Source of the DNA: Convivina praedatoris
Lineage (GTDB): Bacteria; Bacillota; Bacilli; Lactobacillales; Lactobacillaceae
Reading direction: 5' to 3'
Length of the DNA stretch: 64,000 nt
Assembly (NCBI RefSeq): GCF_933208495.1
Contig: NZ_CAKOET010000002.1
Location: 1 to 64,000 of the forward strand
In this document: piece by piece, positions 1-8,623 of the stretch
Position numbering within the stretch: the stretch's first letter is position 1
Layout: each line of letters begins with the position of its first letter
The notes under the pieces: model-generated
What the model was told of the DNA's origin: nothing
Seen by the model: the letters and a program-made list of their open reading frames with translations, nothing else
Database searches by the model: none
Program-made: the position numbers and the translations under genes

Positions 1-1
1 T

Positions 2-2827
2 TCGACTTCGGAATCAGCGAGTCAGTCGGCTTCAACGAGTGCCTCGATTTCTGATTCAACTTCTGGATCAAAGTCCGCTTCCAAGTCGGCAAGTACGTCA
101 ACTTCTGATTCAAACTCTGACTCAAAGGCAGCTAGTGAATCCGTTTCGACTTCGATTTCTAACTCCGCTTCAACGGCTTCAACGAGCACTTCACTTTCAA
201 ATAGCTCATCTAAGGCAATTTCGACTTCGGAATCAGCGAGTCAATCAGCTTCAACGAGTGTCTCAATTTCTGATTCAACTTCTGAATCAAAGTCCGCTTC
301 CAAGTCGGCAAGTACGTCAACTTCTGATTCAAACTCTGATGCCAAGTCAACGAGTGATTCGACTTCAACATCTGCAAGTATTTCTGATTCGACCTCGGCG
401 TCAAGTTCAAAGTCGACATCTAGGTCGGCAAGTACGTCGATTTCTGATTCAAACTCTGACTCAAAGGCAGCTAGTGAATCCGTTTCGACTTCGATTTCTA
501 ACTCCGCTTCAACGGCTTCAGCTAGTGCTTCGACTTCGACCAGCATGTCAATTTTTGATTCTGCTTCTAGTTCAAAGTCAACTTCTAAATCGGCAAGTAC
601 TTCGATTTCTGAGTCAAACTCCGATTCAAAGTCAACGAGTGATTCAGCATCAATTAGTACTTCGATTTCAACGAGTGATTCGAAGGTAGCTTCGACATCT
701 GAATCAGGTAGTCAGTCAGCTTCAACGTCAACTTCGATTTTTGATTCTGCTTCTAGTTCAAAGTCAACTTCTAAGTCAGTAAGTACTTCAATTTCAAACT
801 CTGATTCCGATTCAAAGTCAATTAGTGACTCAAAGTCCACATCAATTTCTGGTTCTGAGTCAGCTGCTTCGGCAAGCGCTTCAACTTCGACGAGTGTTTC
901 CAATTCTGATTCAAAGTCGGCAAGTACTTCAACTTCAATTAGTCAGTCAATTTCAAGCTCAACTTCAGCTTCTGATTCAACGTCTAATTCAAAGTCAACT
1001 TCTAAGTCAGTAAGTACTTCAATTTCAGAATCTAACTCAGATTCAAAGTCAATCAGTGCTTCAACTTCAACATCAGTTTCTGGTTCGCTTTCAACTGATT
1101 CAATGAGTACTTCAATTTCAAAGAGTGATTCGAAGGCAACTTCAACTTCTGAATCAGCGAGTGCCTCGACTTCGACCAGTGCTTCAATTTCTGATTCGAT
1201 GTCTGGATCAAAGTCGGCTTCAAAGTCCGCCAGTGCATCTACTTCCGAATCTGGATCAGATTCAAAGTCAACGAGTGATTCCGCTTCGACTAGTACTTCA
1301 ATTTCAAAGAGTGATTCGATGTCAACGTTAACTTCGGAATCTGCTAGTCAATCCGCTTCAACGAGTGCTTCAATTTCTGATTCAACGTCTGGATCAAAGT
1401 CGGCTTCAAAGTCCGCAAGCACGTCAACTTCGGAATCTGGTTCAGATTCTCAGTCGATTAGTGATTCAATCTCACAATCAATTTCAACTTCGGCATCAAC
1501 TTCAGTATTGAAGTCCACTTCAACATCTAAGTCGATAAGTACTTCAACGTCTGGTTCTGAATCTGATTCGAAGTCAACTAGTGACTCGACTTCAATTAGT
1601 CAGTCAATCTCTAGTGCCGCTTCGGTTTCTGACTCAGTTTCTGGTTCAATATCAGCTTCAAGGTCCGCAAGTACGTCGACATCAAGCTCAAATTCTGATT
1701 CAAAGTCAAACAGTGATTCGACCTCTGTTTCAGTTAGCCAATCTGTTTCAGCAGCTTCAATGAGTACGTCAACTTCAACTAGTACGTCGATTTTTGACTC
1801 AGTTTCTGGCTCGAAATCTGCTTCCAAGTTGGCAAGTACATCGACTTCGAACTCAAATTCTGACTCAAAGTCAATGAGTGATTCAACTTCTGTTTCAGTT
1901 AGTGAATCTGCCTCAGCAGCTTCAATGAGTACGTCAACTTCAACTAGTACGTCAATTTCTGATTCAGTTTCTGGTTCGAAATCAGCTTCCAAGTCGGCAA
2001 GTACATCGACTTCGAACTCAAATTCTGACTCAAAGTCAATGAGTGATTCAACTTCAATTAGTCAATCAATTTCTAGTTCGACTTCAGTTTCTGATTCGAA
2101 GTCAGCTTCAAAGTCGAGTTCAAAGTCAGTAAGCACGTCAACTTCCGAATCTGAATCTGATTCAAAGTCCGACTCAAAGTCGGCTTCGATGTCAGCCAGT
2201 ATGTCAACTTCCGAATCTAATTCGAATTCAAAGTCTGACAGTACTTCAGCTTCAACTAGTCAATCAGCTTCAATCTCAAGTTCAAAGGCCGCTCATGATC
2301 CAGCATCAATGTCTGATTCTGAATCAATGAGTCAGTCAGCCTCTGTTTCTGGTTCAACTTCGACATCAACTAGTGCAAGCCAATCAGCTTCAATCTCAAG
2401 CTCTAAGGCCGCTCATGATCCAGCATCAATGTCTGATTCTGAATCAATGAGTCAGTCAGCCTCCGCTGCTGATTCAACTTCGACATCAACGAGCGTGAGT
2501 CAATCAGCTTCAATCTCAAGTTCAAAGGCCGCTCACGATCCAGCCTCAATGTCTGATTCTGAATCAATGAGTCAGTCAGTCTCCGCTGCTGGCTCAATGT
2601 CAACAAGTTCAGCCCACGGTAAGGTAGTACCAAACTCAACTTCAACAAGCTTGAGCCCTGCTCTTTCAACATTCGTTTCGAATGCGAAGGCGCAAGGACA
2701 CAGTGCTTTGCCAAATACTGGTAAAGATAGTGATAATCAATCAGCCGCTGGTCTAATCGGCTTAGCAGCTGCAACCTTGTCACTAGGTGTACTTGGTTCA
2801 AAGCGTAAGAAAGAGGAAGAAAAGTAA
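2..2827 (+). CDS. Serine-rich repeat surface adhesin, LPXTG-anchored (5' end outside window)
   Basis: The frame is open from the left edge, so only the C-terminal 941 residues are seen; the ATG at 545 is internal. About 880 residues are almost pure Ser-X repeats (S-A/T/D/K/E/I-S), typical of serine-rich repeat glycoproteins (SRRPs). These are usually O-glycosylated and exported by the accessory SecA2/SecY2 route. The C-terminus is a sortase signal: LPNTG at 2708-2722, a hydrophobic stretch ([18 protein letters not shown]) and a KRKKEEEK tail, so the protein should be covalently attached to peptidoglycan. Glycosyltransferase and SecA2 genes are not in the window. Function as an adhesin is inferred from the family; the ligand-binding N-terminus is not visible. 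Confidence 0.93.
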   Translation, partial: STSESASQSASTSASISDSTSGSKSASKSASTSTSDSNSDSKAASESVSTSISNSASTASTSTSLSNSSSKAISTSESASQSASTSVSISDSTSESKSASKSASTSTSDSNSDAKSTSDSTSTSASISDSTSASSSKSTSRSASTSISDSNSDSKAASESVSTSISNSASTASASASTSTSMSIFDSASSSKSTSKSASTSISESNSDSKSTSDSASISTSISTSDSKVASTSESGSQSASTSTSIFDSASSSKSTSKSVSTSISNSDSDSKSISDSKSTSISGSESAASASASTSTSVSNSDSKSASTSTSISQSISSSTSASDSTSNSKSTSKSVSTSISESNSDSKSISASTSTSVSGSLSTDSMSTSISKSDSKATSTSESASASTSTSASISDSMSGSKSASKSASASTSESGSDSKSTSDSASTSTSISKSDSMSTLTSESASQSASTSASISDSTSGSKSASKSASTSTSESGSDSQSISDSISQSISTSASTSVLKSTSTSKSISTSTSGSESDSKSTSDSTSISQSISSAASVSDSVSGSISASRSASTSTSSSNSDSKSNSDSTSVSVSQSVSAASMSTSTSTSTSIFDSVSGSKSASKLASTSTSNSNSDSKSMSDSTSVSVSESASAASMSTSTSTSTSISDSVSGSKSASKSASTSTSNSNSDSKSMSDSTSISQSISSSTSVSDSKSASKSSSKSVSTSTSESESDSKSDSKSASMSASMSTSESNSNSKSDSTSASTSQSASISSSKAAHDPASMSDSESMSQSASVSGSTSTSTSASQSASISSSKAAHDPASMSDSESMSQSASAADSTSTSTSVSQSASISSSKAAHDPASMSDSESMSQSVSAAGSMSTSSAHGKVVPNSTSTSLSPALSTFVSNAKAQGHSALPNTGKDSDNQSAAGLIGLAAATLSLGVLGSKRKKEEEK
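1751..2080 (+). repeat. Two tandem 165-bp (55-residue) repeats in the SRRP gene
   Basis: A unit starting GCAGCTTCAATGAGTACGTC begins at 1751 and again at 1916, in frame, with few differences until the second copy diverges near its end. Other long direct repeats lie 186 bp apart (from 551) and 339 bp apart (124 and 463), so the region expands by unequal exchange at several unit lengths. Confidence 0.8.
2261..2620 (+). repeat. Three tandem 120-bp (40-residue) repeats in the SRRP gene
   Basis: Copies begin at 2261, 2381 and 2501. Each encodes a block containing [20 protein letters not shown] and is nearly identical at the DNA level. The KAAHDP segment breaks the Ser-X pattern and differs from the rest of the repeat region. 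Confidence 0.9.
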
Positions 2828-2862
2828 ATCAATAACCATTACTTTCTAACTCTAAGTACGGC

Positions 2863-2897
2863 AAAAACCCCTGGATTTTAAATCCAGGGGCTTTTTG
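2863..2897 (+). terminator. Intrinsic terminator after the SRRP gene
   Basis: An 11-bp perfect stem (CCCCTGGATTT 2868-2878 with AAATCCAGGGG 2880-2890) is followed by CTTTTTG. Confidence 0.9.
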
Positions 2898-2977
2898 CAT
2901 TCGGGTTATTCAAAATAAAAATTAATGCGATATAACACGTAAAAATAGATAATTAGTAAGACTCAGTCGTGCTAATT

Positions 2978-3682
2978 TTATGGTTCGACAACGTAACCCA
3001 AAATAGAAACCTCATGCTGATAATTGATAGGTAAATCTGCATAACTCGGATTCAAAGAAACTAGTCGTTGACCATGATTGTCAGCAATATATTGTTTGAC
3101 ATAAGCTTGCTGGTCATAATTAGCAATCACAATCTGACCGGAATGGACATCTTTAGTGCTTTTAACTAAAATAATTTGCTGATCTACAAAATGTGGAGCC
3201 ATTGAATCGCCACTAACGCGAACAGCGTAATCGTGCGGTAAAATCGTTCCCTTTAAATTTTCCCATTCAGGTTCCGAGTCTAAGAAATATTGTCCAGTTC
3301 CAGCTGAAACCGTGCCGAGAACTTGAACCTGTCGTTCACGTGACTGCCTTAATGAAATTATTTTATTCTCATTTTTAAGTAATTGAGTAGCGAAAAGTCG
3401 AAGATTTGTGCGATTGGTTGAATTCAGCTTCTGATCTATTTCGACCAAATCATCTGATAGCGATGCATCAACATCAATTCCAAAAACTTCACTGGGGGAT
3501 ATGTGAAAATATTCAGCTAAAACCCTCACGTAAGACATCTGAATATCAGTGCCATGTTCCCAGCGGGAAATCATACTTTTACTAATTGAAGTGTGAAACT
3601 TATTGTTTACATCTTCTGCTAACTGACCTTGAGATAAATCAGAATTCAAGCGCGCTTTTCTAATTATATTACTAAATGTCAT
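2978..3682 (-). CDS. XRE-type regulator with S24 (LexA/CI-like) self-cleavage domain
   Basis: This 234-residue protein has an N-terminal helix-turn-helix (about residues 3-65, with QGQLAEDVNN and SMISRWEHG) and a C-terminal S24 domain. In the S24 domain I see an Ala-Gly cleavage site in TVSAGTGQ, the nucleophile in SGDSMAP and the general-base lysine in AYVKQY. The architecture is that of phage CI or HdiR-type repressors, which are inactivated by RecA-stimulated self-cleavage on DNA damage. It is divergent from a small HTH gene, and an inverted repeat overlaps its own promoter, so autoregulation is likely. It is not LexA, which has a winged helix at this position. The target genes beyond the neighbour are unknown. 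Confidence 0.85.
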   Translation of the reverse strand: MTFSNIIRKARLNSDLSQGQLAEDVNNKFHTSISKSMISRWEHGTDIQMSYVRVLAEYFHISPSEVFGIDVDASLSDDLVEIDQKLNSTNRTNLRLFATQLLKNENKIISLRQSRERQVQVLGTVSAGTGQYFLDSEPEWENLKGTILPHDYAVRVSGDSMAPHFVDQQIILVKSTKDVHSGQIVIANYDQQAYVKQYIADNHGQRLVSLNPSYADLPINYQHEVSILGYVVEP

Positions 3683-3704
3683 TTACATTCCTCCTGCGTG
3701 AATG

Positions 3705-3739
3705 ATTATAACACAACTATTCCCTATGAGGAACAATAG
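3705..3739 (-). promoter_or_regulatory. Promoter and operator O1 of the S24 regulator
   Basis: On the minus strand a perfect TATAAT (3710-3705) has a weak -35 TTCCTC (3733-3728) at 17 bp. The -35 lies inside an imperfect inverted repeat with TTCCCT and AGGAAC half-sites (3719-3734). Confidence 0.55.
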
Positions 3740-3741
3740 CA

Positions 3742-3770
3742 TTGACATGATTTAGATAGGTATGTAAAAT
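3742..3770 (+). promoter_or_regulatory. Consensus promoter of the small HTH gene
   Basis: TTGACA (3742-3747), a 17-bp spacer and TAAAAT (3765-3770). It lies between the two operator-like repeats. Confidence 0.8.
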
Positions 3771-3776
3771 AAAATT

Positions 3777-3792
3777 GTTCCTTAAAAGGAAC
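3777..3792 (+). promoter_or_regulatory. Operator-like inverted repeat O2
   Basis: GTTCCTT-AA-AAGGAAC is a perfect 7-bp inverted repeat just downstream of the consensus -10, at or near the start of transcription. The GTTCC/GGAAC half-sites resemble those of O1 at 3719-3734. Confidence 0.65.
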
Positions 3793-3817
3793 TAAAAGAA
3801 AGGGCGGGGACTATATC

Positions 3818-4054
3818 ATGACTAAGCGGTTAAGAGAACCCTATTATGCATTAAAAAAGTGGGTGCGCCGTAACCACCTATCACAGTTAGAATTGGCGGA
3901 AACGTTAAAAACGAGCAGCAATTATATTAATAAGAAAATAAATGGTACCGGTTCTGATTTTCGCTTGTCAGAGGTACGGTTGCTAGTTTCTAAATATAGT
4001 ATTCCAGTAGATCTATTTTTCGTACTTGGTCTGCCGGAATCAGATAAAAAATAA
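3818..4054 (+). CDS. Small helix-turn-helix protein, Cro-like by position
   Basis: This 78-residue protein consists almost entirely of an HTH domain (LSQLELAETLKTSSNYINKK, about residues 22-41). It is divergent from the S24 regulator and is preceded by a GGGCGGGG-type ribosome site and a strong promoter flanked by shared operators. That layout resembles a CI/Cro switch, but no phage structural or integration gene is present. The functional pairing is inferred from position only. Confidence 0.7.
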   Translation: MTKRLREPYYALKKWVRRNHLSQLELAETLKTSSNYINKKINGTGSDFRLSEVRLLVSKYSIPVDLFFVLGLPESDKK

Positions 4055-4085
4055 AACCGTTTTTTGCTCAATTCATTGCAAAAAC

Positions 4086-4114
4086 AAGACAACAATTGTT
4101 TTTTGCTTTATAAT
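4086..4114 (+). promoter_or_regulatory. pgk promoter
   Basis: AAGACA (4086-4091), a 17-bp spacer and TATAAT (4109-4114), 35 nt before the start codon. Confidence 0.6.
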
Positions 4115-4149
4115 GGTGCTGTCAAATTAAATAAATTTTGGAGGCATTT

Positions 4150-5367
4150 ATGGCAAAGTTAGCAGTTACTGACTTGGAACTTGCAGGTAAGAAAGTTTTG
4201 ATGCGAGTTGACTTCAACGTACCTATTAAGGGTGGGGTGATTGGTAATGATAATCGAATCGTTGCTGCTCTACCAACTATTAAGTATGTTTTGGAGCACA
4301 ATGGTCGCGCTATCTTATTCTCACATTTGGGACGAATTAAGACTGAAGATGATAAGAAAGAATTGTCCTTGGCTCCCGTTGCTAAGCACTTGGGTGAGTT
4401 GCTAGGTAAGAATGTTACCTTTATTCCTGAAACTCGTGGCGCAGAATTAGAAGCTGCCGTTAACGCTTTGGAAGACGGCCAGATTTTAATGGTTGAAAAC
4501 ACTCGTTTTGAAGACGTTAAGGATGGCGAGTATGTAAAGCTAGAATCTGGTAATAATCCTGAATTAGGTAAGTACTGGGCTTCATTGGGTGATGGTATCT
4601 TTATCAATGATGCCTTTGGAACAGCTCATCGCGCCCACGCATCTAACGTAGGGATTGCTAGTAACGTTATCCAAGCTGCTGCTGGTTTCTTAATGGAAAA
4701 GGAAATCAAGTATCTTGGGGAAACGGTTGCAAATCCTAAGCGTCCTTTCGTTGCCATTATTGGTGGTGCCAAGGTTTCGGATAAGATTGAAGTGATTAAG
4801 GCTTTGTTGAACAAGGCTGATAAGGTTATTGTTGGTGGTGGTATGTCCTACACCTTCGATGCTGCCAAGGGAAACAAGATTGGTAATTCTCTATTTGAAG
4901 CTGATAAGGTTGAATTAGCTAAGCAATTAATGGCAGAAGCTGGTGACAAGCTGGTCCTACCAGTTGATGCTGTTGCTGCTGATGCCTTCAACAATGATGC
5001 TAAGACGGTCATTGTTGATAGTGCAGCTGGTATTCCTGATGGTTATATGGGATTGGATATCGGGCCAAAGTCAATCGCTTTATTCCAAGAAGTGTTGTCT
5101 GATGCTAAGACAGTCGTTTGGAATGGACCAATGGGTGTCTTTGAGATGTCTAACTTCGCTAAGGGAACTTTGGCTATCGGTAACGAATTAGTTAAAGTTA
5201 CTGAAAATGGTGGGGCCACTATCGTTGGAGGTGGTGATTCAACTGCTGCTGTTCAAGCTTTGGGTGTGGCTGATAAGCTTTCCCACATTTCTACTGGAGG
5301 TGGTGCTTCACTTGAATATCTTGAAGGCAAGCCTCTACCTGGAATCGAATCTCTTACCAATAAGTAA
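4150..5367 (+). CDS. pgk: Phosphoglycerate kinase
   Basis: It catalyses 1,3-bisphosphoglycerate + ADP to 3-phosphoglycerate + ATP in lower glycolysis and in the phosphoketolase route. The N-terminus [48 protein letters not shown] and the nucleotide loop [10 protein letters not shown] are all present. Its 405 residues fit the family. The start at 4150 has GGAGG at 4140-4144; an in-frame TTG at 4138 overlaps that site and is rejected. It is monocistronic between its own promoter and terminator, with no gap or triosephosphate isomerase gene beside it. Confidence 0.97.
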   Translation: MAKLAVTDLELAGKKVLMRVDFNVPIKGGVIGNDNRIVAALPTIKYVLEHNGRAILFSHLGRIKTEDDKKELSLAPVAKHLGELLGKNVTFIPETRGAELEAAVNALEDGQILMVENTRFEDVKDGEYVKLESGNNPELGKYWASLGDGIFINDAFGTAHRAHASNVGIASNVIQAAAGFLMEKEIKYLGETVANPKRPFVAIIGGAKVSDKIEVIKALLNKADKVIVGGGMSYTFDAAKGNKIGNSLFEADKVELAKQLMAEAGDKLVLPVDAVAADAFNNDAKTVIVDSAAGIPDGYMGLDIGPKSIALFQEVLSDAKTVVWNGPMGVFEMSNFAKGTLAIGNELVKVTENGGATIVGGGDSTAAVQALGVADKLSHISTGGGASLEYLEGKPLPGIESLTNK

Positions 5368-5378
5368 TTTTAATTTTT

Positions 5379-5405
5379 AAAACGCCTAAAGTGGGCGTTT
5401 TTTTA
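5379..5405 (+). terminator. Intrinsic terminator after pgk
   Basis: AAACGCC (5380-5386) pairs with GGCGTTT (5394-5400), followed by a T-run. Confidence 0.9.
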
Positions 5406-5486
5406 TGCTCAAATCATGGTGCTTTATCTTTACGAATGGTAAGCGTATAATTGTGAGAACATATTTTAAGGGTAGAGGTGATTATT

Positions 5487-7850
5487 GTGGATCAGTCAAT
5501 TCGAGTGATAGAAGAGAATTATTTAAAGAAAACTCTTAAAACAATAAAAACAGCCATCGCGCATACTAAAGCAGCGATTAAACAATCAAATAAGAATATT
5601 AATGATGCCGCCAAAGGGTGGGATGATGTTCGTATCAAAACCGATACTTATTCGGGAATAATTGAAACGGCTATGTCAGTTCGGCAGCAGCAACAGCTTT
5701 TAGCCGAGCGTGAAAATTCTAAATCGCGTTCGCAACAACGTTATGAAACATTAGTGAAACAAGTTAAAAAGCCTTATTTTGCTCGGATTGATTTTAAAGA
5801 GAAAAATGGGGAAAATATGCCGAGCGAAACGATTTATATTGGTTTGGCTTCATTTAGTGACGATGATAATAACTTTTTAGTTTATGATTGGCGGACGCCG
5901 GTAGCTTCTATTTATTACGATGGTGGTATTGGTGATGTTGATTATTTGACACCGGCTGGTCCGCAAGAAGCGGAAGTAACTTTGAAACGTCAATTCGAAA
6001 TCGAAGATGGTGTAATTGTAACACTCTTTGATACGGAAGAAGCCATTGGAGATGCCATGCTGGTTAATGCCTTAGCTGGCGAATCTTCAACAAAGATGAA
6101 GTCAATTGTTACAACCATTCAAAAAGAACAGAATAAAATTATTCGTGATACTGAAGCAGACTTGCTCTTTGTCCAAGGTGCAGCCGGTTCTGGTAAAACG
6201 GCTGCCATCATGCAACGAGTGGCTTATTTGCTTTATCGTTACCGTGGAAAGTTGACCAGTGGACAGGTTGTCTTGTTTAGTCCAAACCAGTTATTTAATG
6301 ATTACGTGGATCAGGTCTTGCCGGAATTAGGGGAGCAAAATTTGGTTCAAATGACCTTCTATCAGTATGCTTCCCGTCGATTACCACGTTTTCAAGTGGA
6401 AAATTTAAACCAACGTTTTGAAGATCAAGGTAAAAATCCTAAGATTGACCAATTAATGGGCAGTTTGGCGATGTATCAAGCGATTAATAACTATGCTAAT
6501 AGCCTTAATCAAGAGGGTATTCGTTTACGTAATTTAATGTTCCATGGGGAGCCTTTGATTCATAAAGAAAAAATTGCTGCAATTTACTACCATTACAATC
6601 AAAATTACCGCTTGTCCCAACGTTTAGAAGCTACTCAGGAAAGTTTGATGCGATCTTTACGAAGCCAAGTTGGGGTGCAAATTCGTCAGGATTGGGTTGA
6701 AGAGGTAATTGAAAATCTATCTAAGCAAGAATATGACGATTTAGTTGGCGCCGGTCGTAGTCGTCTTGGTGATGATCAAGAAGGTGACGCGGCGGCTAAA
6801 ACGCGGATTAATCAGTTGGGACAGGGTCCTCAGGAACGTGAATTTAGTAGTGATAAGGCCGAACGCCATTTCTTAGGCAAACAAATCGTGACTCGAGAAT
6901 TAAGGCCTTTGGCCCGTAAGATTCGGAGAGCAGCTTTTTTGAATATTAATGCCCAATTTGTTGACTTTTTAAATCAAGTACCTGACTATTTGGATTTGAC
7001 GCAGTTTAATCTTAGTGTAGCTGAATGGCACGAATACGTTCAAAAGGTGATTGCTAGTCTAAAAAACGGCGATATTTCATTAGCTAGTGCTACGGTTTAT
7101 CTCTATCTCTATGATTTAGTAACTGGTAAACACGGACAGCGGGATATTCGTTTTCTATTCATCGATGAAATTCAAGATTATACGCCTTTACAACTGGCCT
7201 TCTTGAAGTTTTCTTTCCCCTTGGCTAAGTTTACAGTTTTGGGTGACTTGAATCAGGCTATCTTTACGCATGAAAATGCCCAAGACCTACAAGATGATTT
7301 TTCTCAACTATTTGATGGAGATAAGGTACATCGAGTTGAACTTAATCAGACTTATCGTTCGACGCAGCAAATTACGGACTTTACTAAGGCCATCTTGAAA
7401 GATGGGCAACGGATTGAGGCTTTTGATCGTAAGGGTGAAAAACCAGTAATTAAATTATATGCCGATAACCAAGATGCCACGGGGGCATTACGTCACCAGT
7501 TGAATCAAAACCAGGTCGACCGGGAATCCACTGCTGTTATAACTGAATCCTTAGCGGATGCTCGTCAATTAGCTGAACAACTCCAAGATACCAACATTAC
7601 CTTAATCCACTCTGAAAACCAACGTTTGGTCACTGGTGCTATTATTTTACCGTCTTATTTAGCCAAGGGATTGGAATTCGATGCCGTTATTATTTGGCAA
7701 GCCGATGCCAAACATTACCACAGTGAAAGTCAGCGCCAATTGTTATATACGGTTGCATCGCGGGCGATGCATCGCTTAACCTTAATTGGAATAGAGGTGA
7801 TGTCACCCCTATTGGCTGACTTGCCGCAGGACTTATACCAAGAGGGCTAA
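5487..7850 (+). CDS. helD: HelD-type superfamily 1 helicase / RNA polymerase recycling factor
   Basis: This 787-residue UvrD-like ATPase has Walker A GAAGSGKT (about residues 231-238), the Walker B region FLFIDEIQDYTP, motif III LGDLNQAIF, motif IV NQTYRST and a late KGLEFDAVI/ASRAMHRL block. The long N-terminal coiled segment before the P-loop and the inserted region between the RecA halves fit HelD, which dissociates stalled RNA polymerase from DNA. GTG at 5487 is chosen because GAGGTG (5475-5480) lies 6 nt upstream; GTG at 5478 would overlap that site. The coaA gene follows after 2 nt. Confidence 0.87.
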   Translation: MDQSIRVIEENYLKKTLKTIKTAIAHTKAAIKQSNKNINDAAKGWDDVRIKTDTYSGIIETAMSVRQQQQLLAERENSKSRSQQRYETLVKQVKKPYFARIDFKEKNGENMPSETIYIGLASFSDDDNNFLVYDWRTPVASIYYDGGIGDVDYLTPAGPQEAEVTLKRQFEIEDGVIVTLFDTEEAIGDAMLVNALAGESSTKMKSIVTTIQKEQNKIIRDTEADLLFVQGAAGSGKTAAIMQRVAYLLYRYRGKLTSGQVVLFSPNQLFNDYVDQVLPELGEQNLVQMTFYQYASRRLPRFQVENLNQRFEDQGKNPKIDQLMGSLAMYQAINNYANSLNQEGIRLRNLMFHGEPLIHKEKIAAIYYHYNQNYRLSQRLEATQESLMRSLRSQVGVQIRQDWVEEVIENLSKQEYDDLVGAGRSRLGDDQEGDAAAKTRINQLGQGPQEREFSSDKAERHFLGKQIVTRELRPLARKIRRAAFLNINAQFVDFLNQVPDYLDLTQFNLSVAEWHEYVQKVIASLKNGDISLASATVYLYLYDLVTGKHGQRDIRFLFIDEIQDYTPLQLAFLKFSFPLAKFTVLGDLNQAIFTHENAQDLQDDFSQLFDGDKVHRVELNQTYRSTQQITDFTKAILKDGQRIEAFDRKGEKPVIKLYADNQDATGALRHQLNQNQVDRESTAVITESLADARQLAEQLQDTNITLIHSENQRLVTGAIILPSYLAKGLEFDAVIIWQADAKHYHSESQRQLLYTVASRAMHRLTLIGIEVMSPLLADLPQDLYQEG

Positions 7851-7852
7851 TC

Positions 7853-8542
7853 ATGGATGAGTTAGTTAACCAGATTTTGACTAAATATCAGCAACGCTTT
7901 TTTGTGGTGGCGATTAGTGGTTCAGTTGCCGTTGGGAAAAGTAGTTTTGCAGAACAGCTGGCCAAAAAATTGAATGATACGGGTCTGAATTGTCAGGTAG
8001 TTAGCAGCGATCATTTTCTATATACCAACCAGGAATTAACAACTGCAGGCATTTTTGAACAAAAAGGTTTTCCGGTTAGTTATCATTTAGATCATTTGGT
8101 AGCTATGTTAGAGGCCTTTGAATCCGGTAAGGATCGGGTTGAAATTCCACTTTACCAACAAGATTTTGGGGATATTGTGCCTGATAAACAGCAGATAATT
8201 ATTCGTCCAGATATCTTGATTGTGGAAGGGGTAGTGGCCTTACAGTTGCCAAGTAACCAACGCAATTTTAGTATCTATTTAGATGCTGATTTACACCATA
8301 TTAAGGAGTGGTATCTTAGTCGCAACATCATGGCCACGCTGAGAGCTACTGATAATCCTAAGAGTTGGCGGTATCAATATCGTAATATGCCTTTAGAACA
8401 GTTTAAAAACTTGGCCTTAGCGGTTTGGGAAAAGACAAACCAAAGGAACTTGGATAATTATATTGAGCCTAGTCGTCAGCAAGCTGATGTTTTTGTTCAT
8501 TTGGATCGATGGCATCAACCGGACCGATTGATTAGTCAATAA
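7853..8542 (+). CDS. coaA: Type I pantothenate kinase-like protein (short form)
   Basis: The predicted reaction is ATP-dependent phosphorylation of pantothenate, the first step of CoA synthesis. Visible are the P-loop GSVAVGKS (residues 23-30) and the PanK-specific SSDHFLYTNQ with KGFPVSYHLDHL, then PLYQQDFGDIV and ILIVEGVVALQ. The protein is 229 residues, while typical type I enzymes exceed 300; the missing part is mostly N-terminal. A uridine-kinase-like role is the main alternative, but SSDHFLY favours CoaA. It starts 2 nt after the helD stop and is probably co-transcribed with it. Confidence 0.78.
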   Translation: MDELVNQILTKYQQRFFVVAISGSVAVGKSSFAEQLAKKLNDTGLNCQVVSSDHFLYTNQELTTAGIFEQKGFPVSYHLDHLVAMLEAFESGKDRVEIPLYQQDFGDIVPDKQQIIIRPDILIVEGVVALQLPSNQRNFSIYLDADLHHIKEWYLSRNIMATLRATDNPKSWRYQYRNMPLEQFKNLALAVWEKTNQRNLDNYIEPSRQQADVFVHLDRWHQPDRLISQ

Positions 8543-8555
8543 GATTTTCAATACG

Positions 8556-8583
8556 TTGACATAATTACACGTTGGTGTACAAT
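8556..8583 (+). promoter_or_regulatory. Promoter with embedded operator before the MFS exporter
   Basis: TTGACA (8556-8561), a 16-bp spacer and TACAAT (8578-8583). The spacer carries TACAC-GTTG-GTGTA (8566-8579), a perfect 5-bp inverted repeat, and GTGTAATT (8592-8599) repeats the inverse of AATTACAC (8563-8570). This suggests control by a dimeric repressor encoded elsewhere. Confidence 0.65.
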
Positions 8584-8623
8584 TACCCATTGTGTAATTT
8601 TTTAATTTTTAGGAGGAATCAAC

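Noticed and set aside
39-689. Long reading frames in other frames and on the minus strand within the serine-rich repeat gene
   Set aside because: They are by-products of the low-complexity Ser codon repeats; none has a ribosome site, and the products are repetitive Gln/Leu/Arg or Glu/Asp strings.
1-2640. CRISPR array in the repeat-rich left end
   Set aside because: The repeats are in-frame coding units of variable period without unique spacers.
2978-4054. Prophage or LexA/SOS locus
   Set aside because: Only the regulator pair is present, without integrase, structural or lysis genes. The repressor has an XRE helix-turn-helix, not the LexA winged helix.
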